Below, piece after piece: positions 41,269-49,290 of a stretch of 64,000 nucleotides of DNA. Where the stretch lies: positions 186,001 to 250,000 of the forward strand of contig NZ_FNJV01000004.1 in assembly GCF_900103125.1 (NCBI RefSeq), written 5' to 3'. Under the pieces are notes generated by a model. It was given only the letters and a program-made list of their open reading frames with translations. It was not told where the DNA came from and ran no database searches. Both the position numbers and the translations under genes were made by a program. The DNA is from Mucilaginibacter sp. OK268 (GTDB taxonomy: Bacteria > Bacteroidota > Bacteroidia > Sphingobacteriales > Sphingobacteriaceae). Positions within the stretch are counted from its first letter, which is position 1; the number at the start of each line of letters is the position of its first letter.

Positions 41269-41353
41269 TTTGTTAATAACATAAATAGCTGTATCTTTGC
41301 AGTCCCGAAAATGCGGGGTATAATAAACGTTTAAACAATTTAATTTAAAGCAA
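41269..41353 (+). promoter_or_regulatory. rplM operon promoter and leader
   Basis: TTTG (41269-41272), a 19-base spacer, TATCTTTG (41292-41299): a near-perfect Bacteroidota promoter. The leader has CCCG (41303-41306) pairing with CGGG (41313-41316), then GTATAATAAACG. Transcription should start near 41306, giving a leader of about 48 bases. Confidence 0.75.
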
Positions 41354-41791
41354 GTGAATACGTTAAGTTACAAAACTGTCTCAGCCAACAAAAAAACCGT
41401 TAACAAACAATGGGTTGTTGTTGACGCACAAGGCGAGATTTTGGGGCGCTTGTCTACGAAGATCGCCATGATCATCCGTGGAAAAACCAAGCCAGATTTC
41501 ACCCCGAACGTAGACTGCGGTGATAATGTAATAGTTATCAATGCAGACAAGGTAAAGTTGACCGGAAACAAATTAAGCGCAAAGCAATATGTTTCTTACA
41601 CTGGTTATCCAGGTGGTCAGCGTTTCATTTCTCCTAAGGAGTTAATGGCAAAACATCCAACACGCGTAATTGAAAAAGCCGTGCGTGGTATGTTACCTAA
41701 AAGTCGTTTGGGTAAAGCATTATTTGGTAATCTGTATGTATATGCAGGTTCTGAGCATCCTCATGCAGCACAAAACCCAACAACCATTTAA
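41354..41791 (+). CDS. rplM: Ribosomal protein L13 (uL13)
   Basis: 145 residues, starting at GTG. Family landmarks: YKTVSANKKTVNKQWVVVDA at the N-terminus, GRLSTKIAMIIRGKTKPDF, and AVRGMLPKSRLGKALFGNLYVY near 110-130. It is an early assembly protein of the 50S subunit. It heads the rplM-rpsI-rpsB-tsf cluster, whose order is common in Bacteroidota. The promoter and a short leader hairpin lie just upstream. Confidence 0.97.
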   Translation: MNTLSYKTVSANKKTVNKQWVVVDAQGEILGRLSTKIAMIIRGKTKPDFTPNVDCGDNVIVINADKVKLTGNKLSAKQYVSYTGYPGGQRFISPKELMAKHPTRVIEKAVRGMLPKSRLGKALFGNLYVYAGSEHPHAAQNPTTI

Positions 41792-41817
41792 CTTTTTATT
41801 TTTAAAGGAGAAAAAAA

Positions 41818-42204
41818 ATGCCAACAACTAACACTTCAGGCAGAAGAAAAACAGCCGTTGCCCGCATCTACCTTTCAGAAGGAAATGGTGCGATCATCGT
41901 AAACGGTAAAGATTACAAAGAGTACTTCCCAACATTGCCATTACAATACATCGTTACTCAGAGCACTGAGGTTTCTGGTTCAACCGGAAAATTTGATGTT
42001 AAAGTAAATGTTGCAGGTGGTGGTATCAAAGGACAGGCAGAAGCCGTTCGTTTAGCCATTGCTAAAGCCATTGTTGAACTGGATCCTGAAAAGAAACCAG
42101 CACTACGCGCTAAAGGTATAATGACACGTGATGACCGTATGGTTGAGCGTAAAAAACCAGGTCGTAAGAAAGCACGTAAGAGATTCCAATTCAGTAAACG
42201 TTAA
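41818..42204 (+). CDS. rpsI: Ribosomal protein S9 (uS9)
   Basis: 128 residues. Landmarks are TSGRRKTAVARIYL at the N-terminus and the C-terminal KKPGRKKARKRFQFSKR, whose basic end contacts tRNA in the P site. A strong Shine-Dalgarno AAAGGAG lies 8 bases before the ATG, which is unusual for this phylum. It is 26 bases after rplM, so they form one transcript. Confidence 0.98.
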   Translation: MPTTNTSGRRKTAVARIYLSEGNGAIIVNGKDYKEYFPTLPLQYIVTQSTEVSGSTGKFDVKVNVAGGGIKGQAEAVRLAIAKAIVELDPEKKPALRAKGIMTRDDRMVERKKPGRKKARKRFQFSKR

Positions 42205-42222
42205 TCAAAGGAGGACAACAAA

Positions 42223-43083
42223 ATGGCAAGAACAACATATCAGGATTTACTGGATGCAGGTGTACACTTTGGTCACCTTACCCGTAAATGGGATCCGAAA
42301 ATGTCACAGTACATTTTCATGGAGCGCAACGGTATTCACATTATCGATTTAAATAAAACCTTAACTAAGGTTGAAGAAGCTGCTGCAGCTATAAAACAAA
42401 TTGTAAAATCAGGCCGTAAGGTATTATTCGTAGCTACAAAGAAACAAGCGAAAGATATTGTTGCCGATTATGCAAAAACCGTAAACATGCCATACATCAC
42501 CGAGCGTTGGTTAGGTGGTATGTTAACTAACTTTGCAACCGTACGTAAGTCGATCAAAAAGATGTCAAACATCGATAAATTGACTAAAGATGGTACTTAC
42601 AGCAACCTTTCTAAAAAAGAACGTCTGATGATTCAGCGTGAGCGTATCAAATTAGAAACCCTTTTAGGTGGTATCTCTGACTTGAACCGTTTACCTGCAG
42701 CATTATTCCTGATCGACGTTAAGAAAGAGCACATCGCGGTTTCTGAAGCATTAAAGTTGAACATCCCTACATTTGCTATGGTTGATACCAACTCTGATCC
42801 TTCAAACATCGATTTCCCGATCCCTGCGAATGACGATGCTACTAAATCAATTTCATTGATCACCAGCATTATCATCAAAGCTATCGAAGAAGGTTTAGAT
42901 GAACGCAAACGCGAAAAAGAAGACGAAGCTGAAAAAGAAGCGGCTGTTGCTAAAGCAAAAGCTGACGCTCCTGAAGTAGCTGACAGAGCCGAAGGTGCTA
43001 AAAGGACCCGCAAAACTGCTGAAGTAGCAGACGTTGTGGCCGATACTGACGCCGAAGCTCCTGCTGCCGAAACAGAAGAGTAA
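42223..43083 (+). CDS. rpsB: Ribosomal protein S2 (uS2)
   Basis: 286 residues. Landmarks are YQDLLDAGVHFGHLTRKWDPKM, then ITERWLGGMLTNF and FLIDVKKEHIAVSEAL. The last 50 residues (from about 230) are an Ala/Glu/Asp-rich extension seen in some Bacteroidota S2 proteins. AAAGGAGG lies 9 bases before the ATG. It is 18 bases after rpsI. Confidence 0.98.
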   Translation: MARTTYQDLLDAGVHFGHLTRKWDPKMSQYIFMERNGIHIIDLNKTLTKVEEAAAAIKQIVKSGRKVLFVATKKQAKDIVADYAKTVNMPYITERWLGGMLTNFATVRKSIKKMSNIDKLTKDGTYSNLSKKERLMIQRERIKLETLLGGISDLNRLPAALFLIDVKKEHIAVSEALKLNIPTFAMVDTNSDPSNIDFPIPANDDATKSISLITSIIIKAIEEGLDERKREKEDEAEKEAAVAKAKADAPEVADRAEGAKRTRKTAEVADVVADTDAEAPAAETEE

Positions 43084-43087
43084 TATT

Positions 43088-43153
43088 GAAGTCGTAAGTA
43101 CGGAGTCGCGAGTCTGAAGTATTTAGACTTTGGACTTCATACTTACGACTTTT
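43088..43153. repeat. Inverted repeat after rpsB
   Basis: GAAGTCGTAAGTACGGAGTC (43088) is partly mirrored by GGACTTCATACTTACGACTT (ending 43153). It lacks a T-run and so may stabilise the rpsB 3' end more than terminate it. Confidence 0.6.
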
Positions 43154-43229
43154 AACTTTTAGAGGTTGTGGGTTATAAGTTCTTCTTGTAATTACAATTT
43201 ACAGCCCATAGTTTTAATATTAAAAATAG

Positions 43230-43258
43230 TTGCAGGTTATACAGGCCAGCTAATTTTG
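43230..43258 (+). promoter_or_regulatory. tsf promoter
   Basis: TTG (43230-43232), an 18-base spacer and TAATTTTG (43251-43258). The predicted start lies about 40 bases before tsf, so EF-Ts can be made independently of the ribosomal operon. Confidence 0.6.
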
Positions 43259-43303
43259 GCCAAAACACATAACCGATAACATAAAACTTAAAATTCAAAA
43301 AAC

Positions 43304-44155
43304 ATGTCTACAGTACAAATATCTGCAGCCGACGTAAACAAACTGCGCCAGCAAACTGGTGCCGGTATGATGGATTGCAAAAAAGCATTAACCGAAACTA
43401 ACGGTGATTTTGAAGCAGCTATCGATTTTTTAAGAAAAAAAGGTGCTAAAGTTGCAGCAAGCCGTCAGGACAGAGAATCAAACGAAGGTGTTGTTATTTC
43501 ACGCACTTCTGCTGATGGTAAAACCGGTGTAATTATTGAATTGAACTGCGAAACTGATTTCGTGGCTAAAAATGCTGAGTTTATTACTTTTGCAAATGAA
43601 ATTGCAAACAAAGCAGTTGAAAACCAACCAAAAAGCATCGAAGAGCTTTATGCTCTTTCTATAGATGTTGACGCTACTACCACTACTATTGGTGAAGCGG
43701 TTATCGACAAAACCGGCAAGATCGGCGAAAAGATCGGTGTATCTAAATTAGAAGTTATTAACGGCGAAAAAGTTATCGCTTATGTACACGGTAACTTCCG
43801 TTTAGGTGTATTGGTTGCTTTAAACTCGAACCCGGCTGGTGCTGACGAGGCAGGTAAAGACGTAGCGATGCAAATTGCTGCCATGAACCCAATCGCGGTT
43901 GATAAAGACGGTGTAGATGCTACTACTGTTGAGCGCGAATTAGAGATCGCTAAAGATCAGATCCGTGCAGAAGGCAAACCAGAAGAAATGGTTGAAAAGA
44001 TATCTTTAGGTAAGCTGAACAAATTCTACAAAGATTCAACCCTGTTAAACCAGGAGTTTGTAAAAGATTCTTCAAAAAGCGTTGCTCAATTCCTGAGCAC
44101 TGTTGAAAAGGGGTTAACAGTAACCGCCTTTAAGCGAGTAGCTTTAGGAGCTTAA
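43304..44155 (+). CDS. tsf: Elongation factor Ts
   Basis: 283 residues. The UBA-like N-terminus VNKLRQQTGAGMMDCKKALTETNGD (about 10-34) and TDFVAKNAEF (residues about 86-95, the EF-Tu-contacting motif) identify it. The C-terminal half repeats the core fold (GNFRLGVLVALN). It exchanges GDP for GTP on EF-Tu. It follows rpsB by 220 bases containing its own promoter and ends in a strong terminator. Confidence 0.97.
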   Translation: MSTVQISAADVNKLRQQTGAGMMDCKKALTETNGDFEAAIDFLRKKGAKVAASRQDRESNEGVVISRTSADGKTGVIIELNCETDFVAKNAEFITFANEIANKAVENQPKSIEELYALSIDVDATTTTIGEAVIDKTGKIGEKIGVSKLEVINGEKVIAYVHGNFRLGVLVALNSNPAGADEAGKDVAMQIAAMNPIAVDKDGVDATTVERELEIAKDQIRAEGKPEEMVEKISLGKLNKFYKDSTLLNQEFVKDSSKSVAQFLSTVEKGLTVTAFKRVALGA

Positions 44156-44162
44156 ATATTTT

Positions 44163-44196
44163 ATCCCCCTCGTTTTAACGAGGGGGATTTTTTTTG
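44163..44196 (+). terminator. Terminator of tsf
   Basis: ATCCCCCTCGTT pairs with AACGAGGGGGAT around TTTA-type loop bases, followed by TTTTTTTT. It is seven bases past the stop codon. Confidence 0.92.
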
Positions 44197-44213
44197 CCAT
44201 ATTGTTTTTGGCC

Positions 44214-44285
44214 TGTCATCCTGAGCTTGTCGAAGGATCGAGCGTAAAGGCCCACCCACCATGCTTCGACAGGCTCAGCATGACA
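44214..44285. repeat. REP-like palindrome, family R2 (copy c)
   Basis: TGTCATCCTGAGCTTGTCGA on the left, GACAGGCTCAGCATGACA on the right, with the CCCACCCACCATGC word inverted compared with copies a and b. It lies between the tsf terminator and nagA. Confidence 0.8.
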
Positions 44286-44334
44286 TCCGTCCCATACAGG
44301 GGATAACAGAACGACGTTATAAAATAGCAGTATC

Positions 44335-45456
44335 ATGATAACAGCGCTTCACAATCTTAAATTGATTTCTGGTGGCCAGATCGCCGAAGGTAAAGCCGTT
44401 TTAATTTCCGGCAGTCAGATCATTGATGTAATTGCCGATACGGCCATCCCGCAGGATGCTGTAAAAAAGGATCTGCAAGGCTACTATCTTGCTCCCGGAT
44501 TTATCGACCTGCAGATATATGGCAGCGGCGGCCAGCTGTTTGCCGGTAAACCAACGGTTGAAGCGCTTGCCCAATTGGAAAACGATCTGCTGAACCAGGG
44601 AACTATCGGGGTATTTGCCACCATAGGTACCAATACCAATGATATTGTGGAAGCTGGGATAGATGCTGCCAAAATATACCGTGCGCAAAGTAAAGGCGCT
44701 TTCTGGGGACTTCATTTGGAAGGACCTTACCTGAATCCGGCAAAAAAAGGAGCGCATCCCGAAAAATTCATCAAGAAAGCTACGCTGGCCGAAGTGAAGG
44801 GCTGGTTGGAACGTGCCGATGGTGTGATAAAAATGATCACGATAGCACCAGAGCTGCAGGATCAGGAAGTGATTGATTACCTGTTTAACCAGGGCATTAT
44901 TATTTCATCGGGCCATAGCAATGCTACTTATGCCGAAGGAAAATCGTTTTTAAATAAACCGGTGCAGGCGGTAACCCACCTGTTTAACGCCATGCCGCAA
45001 ATGCATCACCGCGAACCGGGTTATATCCCCGCTATTTTTGAAGAACGTCCGTATACCAGTGTTGTGGCCGATGGCATCCATGTGGATTTTGCCATGATCC
45101 GTTTGGCTAAACGCGAACTGGGCGACAAACTTTTTTTAATAACGGATGCCGTTACCTCCACCAAAGAAGGTGCTTATCAGCATGAATTAAGGGGCGATAG
45201 GTATACTATGCCCGACGGTACACTGTCAGGCTCTACCCTAACCATGTTAAAGGCGGTTGAAAACTGCGTAAAAAAGGTAGGTATTGATTTGGCTGAGGCG
45301 GTAAATATGGCATCCTTATATCCGGCACAATTAGCTAAACAAACAGAAAAAGGTAAAATTGAGAAAAACTTTGATGCCGATCTTGTTGTTTTTGATGCGG
45401 ATTTTGAAGTAAAAGACACCATCTTAAAAGGTGATTTTTTAACAAAGACAACATAA
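44335..45456 (+). CDS. nagA: N-acetylglucosamine-6-phosphate deacetylase
   Basis: 373 residues. The metal and catalytic landmarks of NagA are present: LHLEGPYLNPAKKGAHP (about 126-142), SSGHSNATYAEG (about 192-203), VTHLFNAMPQMHHREPG (about 213-229) and LITDAVTST (about 266-274, catalytic Asp). The enzyme removes the acetyl group from GlcNAc-6-phosphate in the cytoplasm for wall recycling or chitin-derived sugar use. No nagB or transporter is adjacent here. Confidence 0.95.
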   Translation: MITALHNLKLISGGQIAEGKAVLISGSQIIDVIADTAIPQDAVKKDLQGYYLAPGFIDLQIYGSGGQLFAGKPTVEALAQLENDLLNQGTIGVFATIGTNTNDIVEAGIDAAKIYRAQSKGAFWGLHLEGPYLNPAKKGAHPEKFIKKATLAEVKGWLERADGVIKMITIAPELQDQEVIDYLFNQGIIISSGHSNATYAEGKSFLNKPVQAVTHLFNAMPQMHHREPGYIPAIFEERPYTSVVADGIHVDFAMIRLAKRELGDKLFLITDAVTSTKEGAYQHELRGDRYTMPDGTLSGSTLTMLKAVENCVKKVGIDLAEAVNMASLYPAQLAKQTEKGKIEKNFDADLVVFDADFEVKDTILKGDFLTKTT

Positions 45457-45597
45457 AATTTTAACACTGGCTTTTATTCTTTATTTTTGCCGAACTACCC
45501 ATTATATGAACAGAGCTTTATCAATTCATGATATAAACGCAAGCAAGTTCTGTCTATTCCTATTACATCTATTTCTATTCATAACAAACCACACCAG
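45457..45597 (+). promoter_or_regulatory. pyrH promoter region
   Basis: TATTTTTG (45482-45489) with a T-rich -33 region about 19 bases upstream (45459-45462) is a plausible promoter. The leader to pyrH would be about 100 bases; no clear structure is seen in it. Confidence 0.45.
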
Positions 45598-46302
45598 ATG
45601 AAGTACAAAAGAATCTTACTCAAACTTTCGGGCGAATCGCTGATGGGCGCAAGGCAATACGGTATTGATAACAACCAGGTATTGCAATATGCCCATGACA
45701 TTAAAAACGTATATGATGCAGGTATTGAAATTGCGATTGTTGTTGGTGGCGGTAATATTTTCAGGGGATTAAGTGCCGAGAAATCGGGTATGGAACGTGC
45801 CCAGGCCGATTATATGGGCATGCTGGCCACGGTAATTAACTGTATGGCACTGCAAAACGCGCTGGAAAGCATTGGCGTGGAAACACGTTTGCAATCGGCC
45901 ATTAAAATGGAGCAAATCTGCGAGCCTTATATCCGCCGTCGTGCTATGCACCATTTAGAAGTGGGCAAAATTGTGATATTTGGCGCCGGTACAGGTAATC
46001 CATATTTTACTACTGATACAGCCGCATCATTGCGCGCTATTGAAATTAAAGCCGATGTGGTACTGAAAGGTACCCGTGTTGATGGTATTTATACTGCCGA
46101 TCCGGAGAAAGATCCATCGGCAACCCGTTACGACGAGATATCGTTCCAGGAAGTTTATGACAAAGGCCTGAACGTGATGGACATGACTGCCATAACCCTT
46201 TGCCGTGAAAATAAACTACCGATCATTGTGTTTGACATGAACCAATCCGGTAACTTCATGAAAATAGCCCAGGGCGAAGCGGTAGGTACATTGGTACACT
46301 AA
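45598..46302 (+). CDS. pyrH: UMP kinase
   Basis: 234 residues. Landmarks are the N-terminal LLKLSGESLMGARQYGID, IAIVVGGGNIFRG (about 46-58) and GTGNPYFTTDTAA (about 131-143), with the DGIYTADPEKDPSA loop. It makes UDP from UMP in pyrimidine synthesis. The ribosome recycling factor gene that often follows pyrH is not present; an R1 repeat follows instead. Confidence 0.96.
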   Translation: MKYKRILLKLSGESLMGARQYGIDNNQVLQYAHDIKNVYDAGIEIAIVVGGGNIFRGLSAEKSGMERAQADYMGMLATVINCMALQNALESIGVETRLQSAIKMEQICEPYIRRRAMHHLEVGKIVIFGAGTGNPYFTTDTAASLRAIEIKADVVLKGTRVDGIYTADPEKDPSATRYDEISFQEVYDKGLNVMDMTAITLCRENKLPIIVFDMNQSGNFMKIAQGEAVGTLVH

Positions 46303-46323
46303 TACTAAGGTTTCTTTCTATCA

Positions 46324-46418
46324 TGTCATTGCGAGCGCAGCGTGGCAATCTCATCGCGTTTTATACTCATCGGTGAGAATAGCTACGAGATTGCTTCGTC
46401 GTTCCTCCTCGCAATGAT
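46324..46418. repeat. REP-like palindrome, family R1 (copy f)
   Basis: TGTCATTGCGAGCGCAGCGT on the left, CCTCCTCGCAATGAT on the right, with GCAATCTC/GAGATTGC as inner dyad. It has R1 ends with a variant inner arm. Confidence 0.78.
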
Positions 46419-46435
46419 ATAAGGGAATTTAACGA

Positions 46436-46481
46436 CAACAAAAAGGCCGCCATTGAAATTGAAATGGCGGCCTTTTTGTTG
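46436..46481. terminator. Bidirectional terminator between pyrH and the M1 peptidase gene
   Basis: A perfect 19-bp stem (46436-46454 with 46463-46481, core AAAGGCCGCCATT) around an 8-base loop, with T-runs on both strands. It ends both convergent genes. Confidence 0.9.
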
Positions 46482-46493
46482 AAAGAAACAATC

Positions 46494-48995
46494 CTATTTG
46501 GTGTCTGGAGCAAGTTCCTTAGCCGCGTTATCCGCAGCCGTTGCCGACGCAACGTCATTTAATTGTGTGCGTTGTGTTTTGATAGTTTGCATTGTGGTAG
46601 CTATAAATTTGTCGGCACCATACATTTTATATTTAATACCAAACTCTTTAAGCTCTGCAATACCCTGTTGGGCGTATTCAGGTTTCTCGACCCTGCCGGT
46701 CATATCGGCAAGTACCCGAACGCTGTTGAACTTGTTTTGTAGAGTAGCATTTTTAAAGGTATCAAATACGTAAGGCCACTCGGCTGCTCCTCCTTTTGTA
46801 GCATACAAGCTAAATATAGCGGTTGTTAAAGCGCCTTTATTGTCCTTTTCAAGCGCTTTGGCTTGTTTCAACGCGTCGGTTGCATCTACCTGGCTAAGGG
46901 CTGTTAAAGCTGCTCCCTGCACCGCGTATGATTCGCTGTTAAGTGCTTGTTTAAATAAAGTTGAATTACCCGAAGCGTTAAGCTTGCCTAAAGCGGTGAT
47001 GGCCGCTGCTTTGGCCAGTGTATTATCATCGGTTTGTGCCAGTGAAGCCAGTATGGGCTGTGCCGCTGTGCGGATGTCATCATTGGTAAGGTTCAATGCC
47101 TTAATGGCTTTGATGCGCAAGCCATAATATTTATCCTTTAAAGCGGCTATGATGATTTTTTGATTAGGTTTTTCTTTTTGGTTGGCAGCAGCCGCTTCAA
47201 TGGCCTCATACCTGTCCATATACAATGACGCGTTAAAGTACTGGTAGGAGAATTCCTCGATACTTTTATTATCGGTTTTTTTGGCCAGCAAAATTTTATC
47301 ACCATCCACATTCACCAGGTCAGGTTTGGTGGCTACGTGGAAAGTTAAAGTATCAGCCTTGTCGTTCATCCAAACTTTATGACGCTCTTTTTTGCCACCG
47401 GCATAAATATCAATGGCCATAGGCAATTTAAAGGTTTGGCCATCCTGGTTTTGTTGCAGGTAAATGGTTTGGGTTTTGGTGGCATCATCCCATTTATAGC
47501 TGATGTTTAAAACCGGGTTACCGGCACCATAATACCATTGGTTAAAGTACCAGTTCAGGTCTAAACCGCTGGCTTCTTCCAGTGCCAAACGTAACTGTTG
47601 TGCTTCGCCGTTTTTGAAGGCATTTGTTTTCAGGTAAATACCCAGTCCTTTAAAAAACGCGGCATCCCCCAGATAGTTACGCAGCATGTTTAAAATACGA
47701 CCGCCCTTTTGGTAGGTAACTACATCAAAAACATCTTCTTTATCGTCATAATGAAAGCGTACCAGGTCTTTGGTTTTGGCATCAGGCGATCTGAAATAGC
47801 TCAGCATATCATTATGATTATGCTCGTCGCCGGCATCTTTACCATATTTATGCTCCGCCCAAAGGGTTTCGCTAAAGTTGGCGAACGATTCATTCACAGT
47901 CAGATTGCTCCAGCTTTCGGCCGTCACGTAGTCGCCAAACCACTGGTGAAAAAGCTCATGCACTATGGTGCTGCGACCGTCGTTATAGTAAGCGTCAAGC
48001 AGCTCGCGGTGCGTACCCTGTACATATTCGCCATGTAAGGTAGCGGTGGTGTTTTCCATGGCGCCGCTCACATAATCGCGAACTACTATTTGGGCGTATT
48101 TGTTCCATGGATAATCAACGCCTAATGTTTTAGAGTAAAACTCGATCACCTCAGGTGTAAATCCGAATATTTCTTTGGCGTAAGGGGCGTATTTGGGCTC
48201 CAGGTAATAGTTTACCTCTTTATTGCGCCATTTGTCTTTATAGATCTTGAAATCGCCAACGGCCATCATGAACAGGTATGGCGAGTGTGGCAGGTCCATT
48301 TTCCAATAATCGGTACGGGTACCATCGGCATTGGTTTTTTGCGATACCAGCTTTCCGTTGGATAGCGTAACGTATTTGGAGGGCACGGTCATGCTGATCT
48401 CTTCGGTAGTTTTTTGACTTGGCTTATCAATGGTCGGGAACCAGGCCGATGAGCTTTCAGTTTCGCCTTGTGTCCAAACCTGTGTTGGTTTATCTTTTTC
48501 GGTACCATCGGGGTTGATAAAGTATAAACCCTTGGCATCGTTGATGGCAGCGCTGCCTTTTGATTTTAGCTCGTTTGGCTTGGCGGTGTAATCGATATAA
48601 ATGATATAATTTTCGTTGTTATGGTAAACCTTATCCAGTTTTATGGCTACCGAAAGGCTGTCCTGGTATGTAAATTTCAGGGGGATATTCTTTCCGTTTT
48701 TTACCACCGATATATTTTTAAGATCCATGCCTTTGGCATCAAGCCTTAAGCTGTCGGTTGGATAAAAATGGGGCTTTAAAGTAACCCACTCTTTGCCGTA
48801 CAGGTAACGTTTCTTATAGTCAAAACGTACATCGAGTTTGGTGTGTATCAGGTCATTAACCTTGGTAGGTACCGCACGGTAAATTTTCATTTCCGGATCG
48901 TCCGGTTTCGGCGCCTGCTGCGCGTACGATGAGGTTAGGGCTGCCGTTAGCGCGCACGATAACAACAACGTTGAAATTGGTTTCAGATCAGTCAT
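46494..48995 (-). CDS. M1 family zinc aminopeptidase
   Basis: 833 residues. The signal peptide is residues 1-25 (CALTAALTSSYAQ). The substrate motif GAMEN is near 307 and the zinc site HELFHQW is at 346-352, with the third ligand Glu369 (HEXXH-x18-E). The C-terminal part after about 600 is helical with HEAT-like repeats (IKALNLTNDDIRTAAQPIL; KALEKDNKGALTTAIFSL). Periplasmic M1 enzymes trim N-terminal residues from peptides. The terminator at 46436 ends it; no partner gene is adjacent. Confidence 0.94.
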   Translation of the reverse strand: MTDLKPISTLLLSCALTAALTSSYAQQAPKPDDPEMKIYRAVPTKVNDLIHTKLDVRFDYKKRYLYGKEWVTLKPHFYPTDSLRLDAKGMDLKNISVVKNGKNIPLKFTYQDSLSVAIKLDKVYHNNENYIIYIDYTAKPNELKSKGSAAINDAKGLYFINPDGTEKDKPTQVWTQGETESSSAWFPTIDKPSQKTTEEISMTVPSKYVTLSNGKLVSQKTNADGTRTDYWKMDLPHSPYLFMMAVGDFKIYKDKWRNKEVNYYLEPKYAPYAKEIFGFTPEVIEFYSKTLGVDYPWNKYAQIVVRDYVSGAMENTTATLHGEYVQGTHRELLDAYYNDGRSTIVHELFHQWFGDYVTAESWSNLTVNESFANFSETLWAEHKYGKDAGDEHNHNDMLSYFRSPDAKTKDLVRFHYDDKEDVFDVVTYQKGGRILNMLRNYLGDAAFFKGLGIYLKTNAFKNGEAQQLRLALEEASGLDLNWYFNQWYYGAGNPVLNISYKWDDATKTQTIYLQQNQDGQTFKLPMAIDIYAGGKKERHKVWMNDKADTLTFHVATKPDLVNVDGDKILLAKKTDNKSIEEFSYQYFNASLYMDRYEAIEAAAANQKEKPNQKIIIAALKDKYYGLRIKAIKALNLTNDDIRTAAQPILASLAQTDDNTLAKAAAITALGKLNASGNSTLFKQALNSESYAVQGAALTALSQVDATDALKQAKALEKDNKGALTTAIFSLYATKGGAAEWPYVFDTFKNATLQNKFNSVRVLADMTGRVEKPEYAQQGIAELKEFGIKYKMYGADKFIATTMQTIKTQRTQLNDVASATAADNAAKELAPDTK

Positions 48996-49290
48996 ATAAC
49001 AATATTAGTATTTTGTACTCAAAAAATATAAACTGAAGACAGAATAGTGAATTTGGCACATCCTCAGTTTAAACAGATTAGCTTAAAGTAGCTATGACGT
49101 TTTATATGTACTGTATGTTACGACAGATATAATTTATTTTAGCATATACCGCGTAAAAGCGAACACCACCTGTACGGATTCGAACAGTTTGAGATGATTT
49201 TATTGATTAACTAATTGATTTATAGTAAATTAAATATGTGGCACAATATTTTATCTTAAGTCAAGGTACCTAATAATGTAAGCTTGCTAT
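48996..49290. promoter_or_regulatory. Divergent spacer before the permease array
   Basis: 295 bases between the M1 gene and the first permease. It is AT-rich with no clear TAnnTTTG box and no gene. It must hold the array's promoter unless transcription starts further within. Confidence 0.4.

Larger units (their letters stand above)
40595..41353. other. Long spacer before the ribosomal operon
   Basis: 759 bases without a supportable gene. It contains short element C (40713-40780), R1 copy e (40883-40970), simple AATTCACTAATTCAATAATT words (41041-41062) and the rplM promoter with its leader hairpin (41269-41353). Confidence 0.7.

Noticed and set aside
49168..49195. GGATTCGAAC, which resembles the T-arm of a tRNA on the minus strand
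   Set aside because: No acceptor stem, anticodon arm or D-arm can be folded around it.
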